Shown: in pieces, positions 39,701-51,700 of the stretch
How positions within the stretch are numbered: position 1 is the stretch's first letter
How the letters are laid out: every line of letters begins with the position of its first letter
NCBI RefSeq assembly: GCF_003286085.1
Contig: NW_020825288.1
Coordinates: forward strand, 11,656,001 to 11,720,000
DNA from: Drosophila persimilis
Lineage: Eukaryota; Arthropoda; Insecta; Diptera; Drosophilidae
Length of the DNA stretch: 64,000 nucleotides
Direction of reading: 5' to 3'
Notes under the pieces: model-generated
What the model was told of the DNA's origin: nothing
Databases searched by the model: none
Seen by the model: only the letters and a program-made list of their open reading frames with translations
Position numbers and translations under genes: made by a program

Positions 39701-42700
39701 ATTCTGGAAATTATACCCCGAGTCTGCGGGCCCATTCCAGGTAAAACGCAATTCGAATCAAATCGATACATATTTTATTCCCCCCTCTGATGATATGTTT
39801 ACACACAAATCCAAAAGTTTTGTGTGGCAAGTGTTGGCAGAGCTCTTCAGCATTTTGTGGCACCATCAACGCTGATTATGTGCCAGGCCTTTGGTCATTT
39901 AAGAATTCATTTTATTTACTTGTTCTTCCTCTTTTTTTCTGTTGTTGTTTGCCTGGAAAACGTGTATATGTGTGTGTGTTTGTGGTGTGAGAGGTTGTTC
40001 CGACAACTGTATAATTATTTCAACAATTTTTGTGTGTTCCGTGAGCAGGCGCGCGCGTGCAGTAAAACAGTAAATAACGGTATATACTTAAAGCGCAGAG
40101 ACGAGGAACAAGAAGAAGAAGTCAGCGAGACAGGAACAAAATGAGAGGAGAGGGAGAAGTCAAGAAAAAGCATTTGAATATTCAAATGCCCTAGAGAGAG
40201 AGAATGACGCCGCCCCTCGAGTCGATGGCATGTTTTTATATCCCGTGCTCATAGAGTACAAGGGTATATTGTGTTCTTGAAGAATTTAGAGCCCCCGATC
40301 CCATGATCATATATATATAATATATAAAAATATAGTTTCACGGTGTTTGTGGTTGAAATCCTAAAACGCATCGACCGATTTGTCTAAAATTTGACATGTA
40401 TATTTAGGAAGAAGATAGGTCGTAAAGTATTTCTCACCTTCCTACCACCGCCCACCATTTTCAGATCGGGATTTAATCATCAAGTACATTGAGAACACTC
40501 ACTTCGAGTAGCAGCCAAACATTGAATATTCCGCTCATCCGAAAGTGCTGATTAATGGTATAGATGAGGAACGTAGCCATTTTCATATGCTTCTATTTAC
40601 ACATGAGTCAGATGGTATTTGTTGCGCATATTTTAACTTGTTCCTGTAGTCCTCGTTCGAAGTAACAGAAATACACAGCTCACAATACTGCGGCGAATGG
40701 TTCCGGCCATATCCGTACTTCGAACATGGAAAGCACCCATGTTATCCACAGTTCTAACAATATGCGTCTCATATTTGAAAGAATACACCATATAGCATAG
40801 CAATAACTATATATTCTGAACTATCAAAAATCATCCTAATGACCATCCTCATGACATCCTCAACATTTATGAAAGCATATAAACGTAAATCTGTGTAGCA
40901 GGTGGTATCCTGTAGTCGGTATTTCACTATAGCATTATTGGGTGTTCCTCGCATATGACCTAAAGGTGCAAAATAAAAAGAAACGAAAGACGCGTAGCCG
41001 GCGGCTTGCCCCGTGCTCCTGCTCCAGCAACTACCCCGCTGGCCATCCACTCGATTCGTGGCCAACAATGGCCAGCGACGAACAAGGACGAACGACTGAG
41101 CTCGGTCCAAAGAAAAACTTAATTTATAAATTATTCAGTAATTTGTTTTAGACTTTGCTTTAGCTGGGTTCCTCCTCCATACCATAGGATAAACAACAGC
41201 AAAAGCAACAACAATGCAACGGCAGGAATACATTTCTTTTGTGCCTCTCTTTGATCCGCTCCTCATTCAAAATGTGTATCTAAGACAGACTTTCCGCGAA
41301 CTATTCCCATCTACGAGTACGAGTATGCCTGCCCCTCCCCATCGTCATGGCCCTGTAGTTTCGTGAGCATAAGTCTGCTCTTATATTTAATTATTAATGT
41401 TCATTCAGTCCAGCCAACGTCTTGCGGCATTTCTCAGCTTTTCCTTTCCCCAATCCCTGTCGCAGCCCCCACTACCTTGGCTTCCATTTAAGTGGCTTTC
41501 ACCTTTGTGCGGTTGCGGGAAATACAGCGAAAAAAAATCGCATTTAAAACGAAGCATTAACGACTTTAGTCTGGGCTCATGCACGAAAGGAGCTCTCTGG
41601 ACGATACATATATTTTATTTCGATTTCTTTTGCGGTGTGGCCTCAGCTCGACTCAACAGAGAGAGGGAAAATGTATGAAATTAAATTAAATTTAATGGCG
41701 ATTGCCTTTAGGGCTGTGGCTTGGACCACTCCACGCAGAGGATCAAGTGATCGTAGCCATGGCCGTTGAGAATCTCGATGGCGGCAGCGGCATCCTGGCG
41801 GAACTTGAAGTGCACGTAGGCGAATCCCTTGCAAAGACCAGTGTTCTTCTCGCGTGCCAGGTACAACTTGGTGTGGGGTCCGATCTTCTTCACCAGCTCC
41901 TCCAGATCGGCCTCGGTCATCGACTCGGACAGGTTGGAAATGCGCACAGCCGAGCGCTCGCGGACCCAGGGCTTGGCCCCGATACCGATACCGCCACCGA
42001 TCGCGCATCCGCCCTCCTTGAGGAACGGCGACACATACTTTCCCGTTTTTGAAGCATCGCTGACGGCAGCGGCAGCCGCCGCTGTGGCCTTGCTCTCCAT
42101 CAAAGTCTTACTGTCCATGGATGTGCCCTTGTAGGGGCAGTTCACGGACCAGTGCTCGCCATTGCAGATGCGGCACCTTGCGATGTTCTTTCCCGGCTCC
42201 ACCTGAGGTTCTTGGGCCTGGGCCTGCTCGAGCTCCTTGGAACTTATGAAGACCATGTGAACCTCCTCGGCGACCATTGTGGTCTGCGAGCAGGGACCCG
42301 GCTTGTCCAGAAGGGAGTCCCCGAACTTCGACCAGTTGCGACGGCGCGCCACGACCTTGGGCACGGTCTGCTTCTGAATTTTATAGGTGCGGACCACCTT
42401 CACCTTCTTGCCGTCCTCGTTGTACTTGTACTCGGCCACAAATTTCAAGTTGCCCTGAGTGTACTCCTTTGAAGGTGGCAGGCCATCCACGTAATCCGCC
42501 TCCACCTCATCGGCCCAGGAAGTCTTCATTGGTTTCATTTTTATTTCTATCAAAAAAATTGATTTTAATTTCTCCTTGCCTACAAATTTCAAATCTGATT
42601 CCTTGAAAGCTGTAACAATTCGAAATGATTGAACGGAAAACGAGTGCTACGGATTTTGAACAAACAAAAATGTTTTCTTTAGCTAGTGTTTAATTTTTCA

Positions 42701-45700
42701 CTTTTTTTCTTACCCAAAATTGTATTGCGACTGCTCGATATTTCCAAATAATTGAATGGAAATTTATTCCTGGATATTCAGAGTGTTATCTTTATGCCTA
42801 CTGCGATTACTCACATCAAATTGAAAGTGTTCCCTTGCTTCTGCTGTCAAGATGAATCAAATATTTAATTTAAGAATTCATTTTTCTCCATTTGAACCAT
42901 TGGAAATATATAACTTTTTGTTAATGATTTAATTGCAAAAATATACCCCCTAACGTTTGGGGTAGCATCCGTATTGGTCAATACGGCAACCCTCCCATTG
43001 TATAATAATAACCTATATCATCCAATACGGCAACCCTACTGTGCCACTCCATATGAGAATAATACCGCATATACGGTCGCTTAAAAAGTATGTCGATCGA
43101 CGCTCGATTATTCTAAATGGCGCATCCATCCAGAGGGGAAAGAATAAAGATCAGATTACAGAAAACTCGTATTATCCTCACAGCTATTTACACATTTGCC
43201 AAGTATTATGGTTCTCTAAAAATAACACTTAAAACTGATTTATCGATAAGTTGTAGGAAATATTACTACTGCCAATTTATATAAGAGGTATGTACTTGTT
43301 TTGCATATGCTCCGAGTATAATTTTGGTATGACTAGAATCGACTGTAGCGCAAAGACAGAACGATCAAATTAACATATATAAGAGCATCGATTTATGTGT
43401 TCTTCATTTCTCTCAAATTAGTATCGACTTTTGGGGCGTATCGAATATTCATTCATTCAGAATGAACTCTCAAACATTGGAAAAGATACTGTCAGCACAT
43501 GGTAAACGCACGTGACGTTGGTCATTGATTGTTTAATTTGTTTAATAATACATTCTAAATATAATCATTGATAGAAAGCATTGTTTCGTAGTGTAATCAG
43601 GCAGATTTCCATCAATTGTTTGGTTATCGCTGTCATGGCAGAAACGCGGAAAATCTTCCACTGATAAGCTTCTGTTAGATCGGCTCTCAAGTCAGCTCTA
43701 ATCAGCTTACTTTAGTATGCTGGTGCTCTCTGAAACAGTCGGATGTTGTCTTGATGTCAAGATGTTGCTATTAAACCACCCGAAGACCGGTGAAAGCCTA
43801 GAGATCAACGAGTTCTGGCTGCGGGATCACTGTCGTTGTGGGGAGTGTCTCAATTTGGAGACAAATCAACGGCGCTATGATCTACTGGATCTACCTGTCG
43901 ATGTCCGGGCTCTGGAGAGCAAATATATATTGGAAAAGTTCTTTGTTCAGTGTAAGTGAGAAGATCTGTCGTTCTGCCGAGATCACGATGAAATACATCT
44001 GTGGTTTTTAGGGAGCGACGGCCACCAGTCAAGCTATGACTTGGACTTCATCTTCGATTCGCAGCTGGAGCGGGTGATAAGGCGTCGATCAAAGTCCACA
44101 TCGCTGACGCCCTGGAATCGCAGTATAGTATTGCAAAATGAGCGCCATCTGCGCTTCTCACTGCCCCAGCTGGTGGCAACTGACGAGGTGGTCAAGTCTC
44201 TGGTGGCCTCCTTGGTTCGATACGGCATTGTGTTCATCGATGACGTGGCGCCCACACCAACAATGACGGAGCTGGCTCTGCGTTGCGTCTTTCCCCTGAT
44301 GAAGACCTTCTTCGGCGAGATGTGGACCTTCAGCGATAAGCAAGATCACGCCGACACGGCTTATACAAAGCTCTATCTGGGCTCCCACACGGACAACACG
44401 TACTTCTGCGATGCCGCTGGCCTGCAGGCTCTCCACTGCATTGAACATTCTGGCGGGACAGGTGGGGAGAACTTCTTTGTAGATGGTCTGCATGTGGTCC
44501 ACGAGCTTCGCCGTCGCTTTCCCCCCGCCTATGAAGTGCTGTGTCGTGTCCAGGTGCCTGGAGAGTATATTGAAGAGGGAGAACACCATTGTTTCACGGC
44601 TCCCATTATCCGGGTGGATCCGCTTAGTGGGGATTTCGTTCAGCTGCGTCTCAATGTCTACGATCGTGGCGTATTTGATACTGTCCCTCAGTCAGAGATG
44701 GCCGATTTCTATGACAGTCTCCGCCAGCTCTTGCAAATTGTCCGCGAGGAGCAGCAGCAGTGGAGCCTTAAGATGCTGCCGGGAAGCATCGTACTCTTTG
44801 ACAACTGGCGGGTGTTGCACGGTCGCCAGGCATACACGGGACGTCGCACCATGTCCGGGGCATATGTGCAGCGCACGGACTTCCTCAGCAAGGCCCGTGT
44901 CCTCGGCATCATCGAATAGGAGCAACAGCTCTCCTTCCCAATCCATTCAATTTCAATTGCAAATGCAAATGCAAACGCATCATGTCCGCAATAAAAACTT
45001 ACGATTACAATTGCTGGCCAGCGTCTAATTTTGATCAGAAAAGAGCAGGGAGGATTCCACAAAAAGCCAAATGGAAAATCATTTGTTTTTATGTCCAGGG
45101 TCCCTCACTCTCTCATGTGTGTGTCTGTGTGTGTGTGTAGCATAAACAAAACGCACTTTGAACTTTTTCATTTAAAAGTGAAATTACTTTTTGTTGTTGG
45201 CTGTTGGCGCTTCAGGTTAATGGCTGTCGCGTTGTCCTTTAAATGTCCCCCAAATATGGATATAAGACAGGGATAAAACAAGAGCAATAGGACAGGACCA
45301 GGCTTAAAGCAGCCGAAAGCACGCGAGAACACTGTCTGAATATTTATGATAATTGCATTTCATGCAGGTTTTTCTTTTTCTTCGCCTTTTTTATGTTTTT
45401 CCTCTCGTCTGAGCTGGCTGTTCATATGCGTCGGCACGACCGTCAAAAGCCTTTAAAAGCAGCTTCAATGCCCCAGCTGGGCGATAAATACGAGCATATA
45501 TGGTATGTATGTATCCGTATATATTTTGGTAGTTTCTCCTCTTCGCCGGAAGCTGCAGCAGTCGTGCCTTTGCATGGCATATTTTTCGGCATTCCACTGC
45601 CACTGCCAGAGCCCAGCACTCACTTTGAGCCATGGGGGGTACTTGTCGAAGGTTCAATAAAATCAGCACATGCTGCAGCTCGTGCAGTGCACATTGTGCA

Positions 45701-48700
45701 TGCTGCCCCTGTTTAATATGGACACAAAGGACATGTGTTCCCAGCGCCGTCATATTTTGGAGTCCAGGACTTCAGGAAATGCCACCGGCTGCCGGGCTGT
45801 GGGATGCCCAGGAAGGCTGGGCACGAACAAATATCTCAAACACAAAAGACCCACAAAAGGCGTTGACAGCCCCAATGGGGTTCGATGGTAGACGCCAAGC
45901 TGTCCACAATTTGCCTCACGCGTCTCAGCGTAATTAATATGCTCGATAATAATAATTTATGTGACTTTGAATGCCCCAAACTTAATAAATGACTCATAAA
46001 TTTCATCTAGAGCCGGGCAATAAAAAGCCAAAACCAGGAAAAAGCAATAGAAAATACCAAAAAGGAAAACAAATAACAAACTAAAATCAAATAAAGCAGG
46101 GGGGAAAAAATCAAATACACTCACATACACTCACCCATTCACTCACTCTCACATGCACATACACTCTCTCAAAGTCACACTCGCGCTCTCACACTCGCAC
46201 TCACAAAAGCCCAACACAACTACAAACAAACAAAGAAATCATTGAACCAATTCAGCGACCAACTCAACAACCGGAAACGCGTTTCGAATAAAAACGAATT
46301 GAGGACTTAACAATAACAGTAAAAGGCAAGGGCAATGGCAATGGTGGCGGCTACTGCGACTGCGACGGCGACGGCAATGAAAAAATACAAAAACATACAA
46401 AAAAACAGAAAAAAACACCAGTGGCAGTAGCAGCAACAACAAACAGCAAATGGCGTCAGTTGATGGCGACGAAGCATAAAAACCACTCGCCTTGCCTTTA
46501 TTTTTTTATGACTGGCCAGCATGCAATGACGAAACCAAACGAAACCAAAGCCAAAGGTGCCACTAGCCGCCACAGAGCCCCAGTAGTCAAGAGCTGGCTG
46601 GAACTAGTTAGCCAGCCAGCCATCAAATGCACTAAGAACTTAAGTCGGGAATGGGAATTCTGAGGAGAGCGAGCTCTGTGGCAAACCAAAAGCTACTGCT
46701 ATTGGAGAGCCAATGAGTATTAATTGAGGCCACTGAGAGTGAAAAACTGAACACACTGAAAAAAACATTTGTGTATAGAATAATCTTAAATTCGGAAAGG
46801 AGGTGTGCTACTTATAAACGGTTTGTCCAGTTTGAAGTGGTGTTTATTAATAAATAATTTATAATTATTGGCATTATAAAATCAAGTTTTCAGTATTGCA
46901 ATGATTTTTAAAATCGATTAAACTTTCAACCTTGTCACAGTTTTCAAAAGTAATAAACCCACACGATTATTTTTGAAGGAACGAATAATAATAAGCAACG
47001 ATTTCGATTGTTTTCCAATATCCTTTGAATAGTTTCGTAAAGCGAATAATTTTTATAATCCTCTCACGTTTAAAGGATACTTTCAGGAATAAATAATATT
47101 ATTTCCTAATTCCTATTATTTCATTTATCCCTAAAGCCCGAAAAAACCACCCAAAAAAGTGTTGGATCAGGGCAGGGGCATAAAAATGATGGATGCCTGT
47201 GAAAAATGTCACTTGTTGCGTAGTCGATGTCAATGTTCCGATGTGGCCCCCATGGCGGAAGCAACTTTATGTTCAACTAGCAAATAATCATGTCCGGACT
47301 GGTCTGGACTGGACTGGACCGAAGTGAACTGGACCCCATGGTCGTGGGGTCGTGGGGCAATCACAAGAGTTGAGGTTGAGGATTGGTATGTGTGTGTGTG
47401 TGCGTTGCGCACGGGTCGGATGAGTGACGTGAACCACATGGCGTGGCCACTCTTCTCTTCCCATTATGCTCGGATCATATTGTCCGGCAGTTTGCTTGTT
47501 TTGCTTTTTGGCGATTTTACGGCTTATGACGAGCCAAACGAGAGTCCGGGTCTCCTTCTGTCTGTTCCCCTCTCTGTATGGATAGGTGGAGGGTGTGTCT
47601 GTGCTTGGTCATGTTTGTGAAGTGTTGGCGTAGCCGAGTTTATTAGTAGGGCTTATGTTTTATGGCCAAAAGGACAATAGATGGCCAACAGATGTTTGCC
47701 TTTTGTTTGGTAGTAGTTGTCATATGCTCCAATAAGCTGTCACATGCTCATGTGCCTGCGTATACGTATGTCGTTCTTGTGCTTGTGTGATATGAAACAT
47801 AATTTATTATGTTATAAAATATTATCCGGACCACGTCCATGGCTCGCTTCATTGGTCGCTTAAATCGACCGTTTTGTTTGGAGACTCAATTATTCATACT
47901 GTTTCTGTTGTTGTTGCCGTTGTAGCTCTTATTATGACATGTGTCTGGATCTGGTTGGTAGTTGTCTGGCTACGCTGCCATTTATAACAACTGTCATGGG
48001 TCACCACTTGGTAATCGATGTGCAGCCCTCCTGCCAAACTGGCAGCCAGCAAACGATTCAATTCGATTCGATTCGAAACGAAGCGAAACGAAATGAACAA
48101 CAAGAAAGAGCATGTCAAAGTTTAAGCATGGCTGCCATTTATAGATCATTAAGCATATACTCCCATCCGTCCACTCCCTATATTTCCACTGTCACTCACT
48201 TGGCACACCTCTCACCCTCTCACTCTCTCTTTTGCAGTGTCCTGCAGCACGGTGACTGTCACCAAGTGCCAGGCCGCACTGCGCACCCTCCAGGCCTTTC
48301 AGTTCTTTCGACCCACTTGCCTGTGCAAGGAGCCCGGCATGGATCCCGACTGTAATCACTTTCGGGACTTTCTCTTCGATCATCCATGCGGATTTGTCCT
48401 CAAGAAAGGTAAGTTGTCCGCTTAACTTAGTCTTTTTGGATTACCAATTAGTTCATCCCGGAACAGCCGAAAAGGATCCATATCCAATTGATGCCTTGCC
48501 CACGTGCAACCATGCACTGTCCGTGTGCCAGCAGGAGCGCAAATGCCTGAAGCTCTTCGAGGACTTCAAAACCCATTGCAAAGTGCGCGACAATAAGTGC
48601 AAAATGGAAAACAGGTAATTGTCCTACTGAACGAACACAAAATTATTAGAACTTGTTCATATTTTGGATATTTTAAAAAGTTCGAAAAAGTCGTCTATAC

Positions 48701-51700
48701 AAATTCTTGTATAGTTATTTACAAAAAGTTCTTCCGAGCAGTTATAAACATTAATATTCCGTATTATAAGAAGACAAAAATAGTAAGTACGAAAAATTAT
48801 AAAATTAGAGAAACGGCAGCTAAGGCCCCACCATAAACCCAATTGAAATAATGAAAATTCAATTAAAGAATATTTGGCTTAATAAGAAAATTGATTTGCC
48901 TCTTGCCACACAGCCACGGCGTGACTTGGCCATAACGCTTAATGGTTAACGGTAAATGCAAATTGCAGTGGCAGTGCCAGCCAGCAAAAATGGAGTCGAG
49001 GGGGTGCTGAACTCGTATTCGTACCACCTGCCTTCCAATGGAGGCAGAGTCTTCCATTTCCTTCTTCTTTGAACATTCAATTTCGATATTCGATTTTATT
49101 GGCAAAAAACACTGCAGACACACACACACACACACAGAAAGAAAGGAGAGCACGCAGGCAGCAGCGTATACGGGAGTCAAGTTGAGCGAACAGAAGGCGA
49201 AATGAAACTTCCTGCTTGCCGGCATCTTGCTGCTTCCTTTAGCCATCACATATCCTTACTGACACGACTTCCTCCTGGCCGGGTCGGTGCCGGGTCCGGG
49301 TCCGGGTCCGCGTCTGAGTCTGGCCTGGCCCGACTTCGATACACTTGAATGCAAACGTTCTGAATGTTTTAATAACTCGAAATGACTTTTTGCGGCGGCT
49401 GTTGAGAGCACGCGGGAGGAGTCCTGTTGGGAGTTGTGAAACTTGGGCTTAAAGTCCTCTCTCCCGGCGCCGCCTAAAACTTTCGACACGCATGCCGAGC
49501 AGTCTGGCTCGGGGACCTGGGGTTCTCCGGGGTGGGGGCTCCCGGGTGCCTGAGATCCACCTTATGCGATAAAATATTAATTGCAGTGCCGTGTGTATAT
49601 GCATTTTTGATGTAATTGCCAATTTTAAACTTTGCTTGCGCCAAGCGGAAGTCGCTTCGGTGTTGGTTTCTGGAGGTTTTCGGGGTGCTTGGGGAATCCA
49701 AATGAATTCAATTAGCTGTGGGGTGGGAGTTGGGGTTGCGGTTATCCGAGGGTAAACGAGAAAATGGTTAAACTATTTCCAACTTGATTCATTACAGGGA
49801 TGCCTGCCACGATTCCTGGACTAATCTCCGTCTCTCGCCCATGTTCGGGTGCATCTGTCCGAACAACCATATGAAAAAGCGCTGTGATCGTATCTTTAAT
49901 ATTGTTAATCACAATCCGTGCGTGGGTAAGTTTCGTCTGCCGATGTTCCACTGTTGACCGACTGCAACCACAACTATAACAACAACAACAAATACAACTA
50001 CAATAACAATAACAACAACAAGCAATAACAACACAAACCCCACAACGCGTCAACAGCAAAGAGAGAGTGAAAAATTGCCTCGAAAATCGTGGAAAACAAT
50101 ATTGTTTTTCTTTTCATTATCCTCTGTTCTTATGTGTGTGTCTCTCTCTATATCTCTCTAACTATTTTCTATCTGTCAACCTCTGGTACACAGTTCTTGA
50201 GTTCCTTTCTTATCCGTATGGTACTCGTAAACTATTATGTACCAAGAAACTGATTTTCATTTCATTTGGTTTCGTTTTTGTTTCGGAATTTTCGTTTCGG
50301 TTTTATGTACTTTTGTGAAACGCTCAAAACCCGAAACTAGCCTAAACATTTAAGTAACCTAAACAAATACCAGAAATTAAAACTATCGCACGCTTCTGCA
50401 TCAACAACAAAAAAATAAAAACCAAACTAGAGAAAACCCAACCAAAAGAAACCCATGTTCTGCGATCAGTAAACTGTAATCGATATGCCTATATATCCCC
50501 ATATACAATATGAATATTAGCTATGCTCAGTAATCGTTAATATCACATATACGAATGTATATCAATATGCCATATATACCTACAATATATCAATGTAAAT
50601 CCAAGCTGCCGTGTTTGAAGTCACCGTAAACTATCTCTCTCTCTCTATATATCTCTCTCTCTCGCCTTCTGTATCTGTCACCATCAAAGTATGTAGTAGC
50701 AGTAAGTCTTAAAAAAGATCTCACTAAGCCAGCCCATAAACTATATTTAGTCACATGCTAAGTAAACTGCCACCGAAACCAAACCGAGTCTGTGCTTTAG
50801 ATTGATTGCACTCGAACACTTCTAGAACTATCTAACCGCTCTCAAACTCTAGCTAAAGCTCTACTACTACTATATCTAACCCACACACTAACAGCCACCC
50901 ACACCCACAGAGAGACAGTCTCTACTTTCTCAAGAACCACAGGGCTTCATACAGTTCCATACAGGACTCCCCTTCCTCTATATCCCCCTGTTCTCCTATC
51001 CTCCTATCAGTCAGTTAAATGCTTTGATTTTATCACGCCGAAACATAATTTCATTTTCAACCATGTCCCCGCTTCTAGAGCACTGCACTCACTAATGGAT
51101 TAAGAGCACCCACGAGTAGAGCGATCCGCCAGATAATATTATCTTGTATATTGTATTACATTATAAGGGCGAGCACTAATTGCACTAATTAAATGCTCGC
51201 ACACTTCGAATAAACCCACAACCCACACTGTTGCACACTGTTATTTTAATGGAGAAGCAGCTACAACAATTTGCACCTCTGCGGCACTAAACGATTCTCT
51301 CTCTCTTTTTGTCTCTTCTGTTCCCCGCACCGCACGCATGCCCTTCCTTGCATCACCACCAATCCGCACCCCCTTTTGCCGGCTCTTTGCAGATAGAATA
51401 ATATTTTTCCCCAACGGTCTGCCCAAAATGAAGCAACCGAAACCGAAGGCAAAACCGAAACCGAAGCCGAGACCGAGGCCCAAACCGAAGCAGAAACATC
51501 CTTCGCACAGCCTCAATGGCACCACCGAGCTCATGTCCAACAACATAGAGTACCACGACGAGCCAAACAATGAGGCACGAGAGGATCCCGAGGATGGGAA
51601 CCAGGAGGAGAACGAGACGGATGACGACAACGCAGAAGCTAATGGCGATGCCGACGTCGACGGCGATGAGGAGGACTCCGACGACGATGATTATGATGAC

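Larger units (their letters stand above)
42539..43461. promoter_or_regulatory. Divergent intergenic region between eIF3g2 and dioxygenase genes
   Basis: Start codons of the two genes point away from each other across this region, so it must hold both promoters. It is AT-rich and contains the DRE at 43241-43248, a TACCCC/GGGGTA hairpin-like palindrome at about 42946-42964, a perfect CCGTATTG/CAATACGG palindrome at 42969-42986 and a second CAATACGGCAACCCT copy at 43023-43037. No TATA box can be assigned with confidence. Confidence 0.6.

Noticed and set aside
42539-42592. 18-residue N-terminal extension of eIF3g ([10 protein letters not shown]...)
   Set aside because: Family members start just before SWADEVE. 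The extension is AT-rich and more likely 5' UTR, though translation from it cannot be excluded.
51338-51392. N-terminal extension of the Gfrl exon 6 frame ([10 protein letters not shown]...) as an independent small gene
   Set aside because: A strong acceptor (TCTTTGCAG) at 51392 and exact phase match with exon 5 show that the frame upstream is intron.
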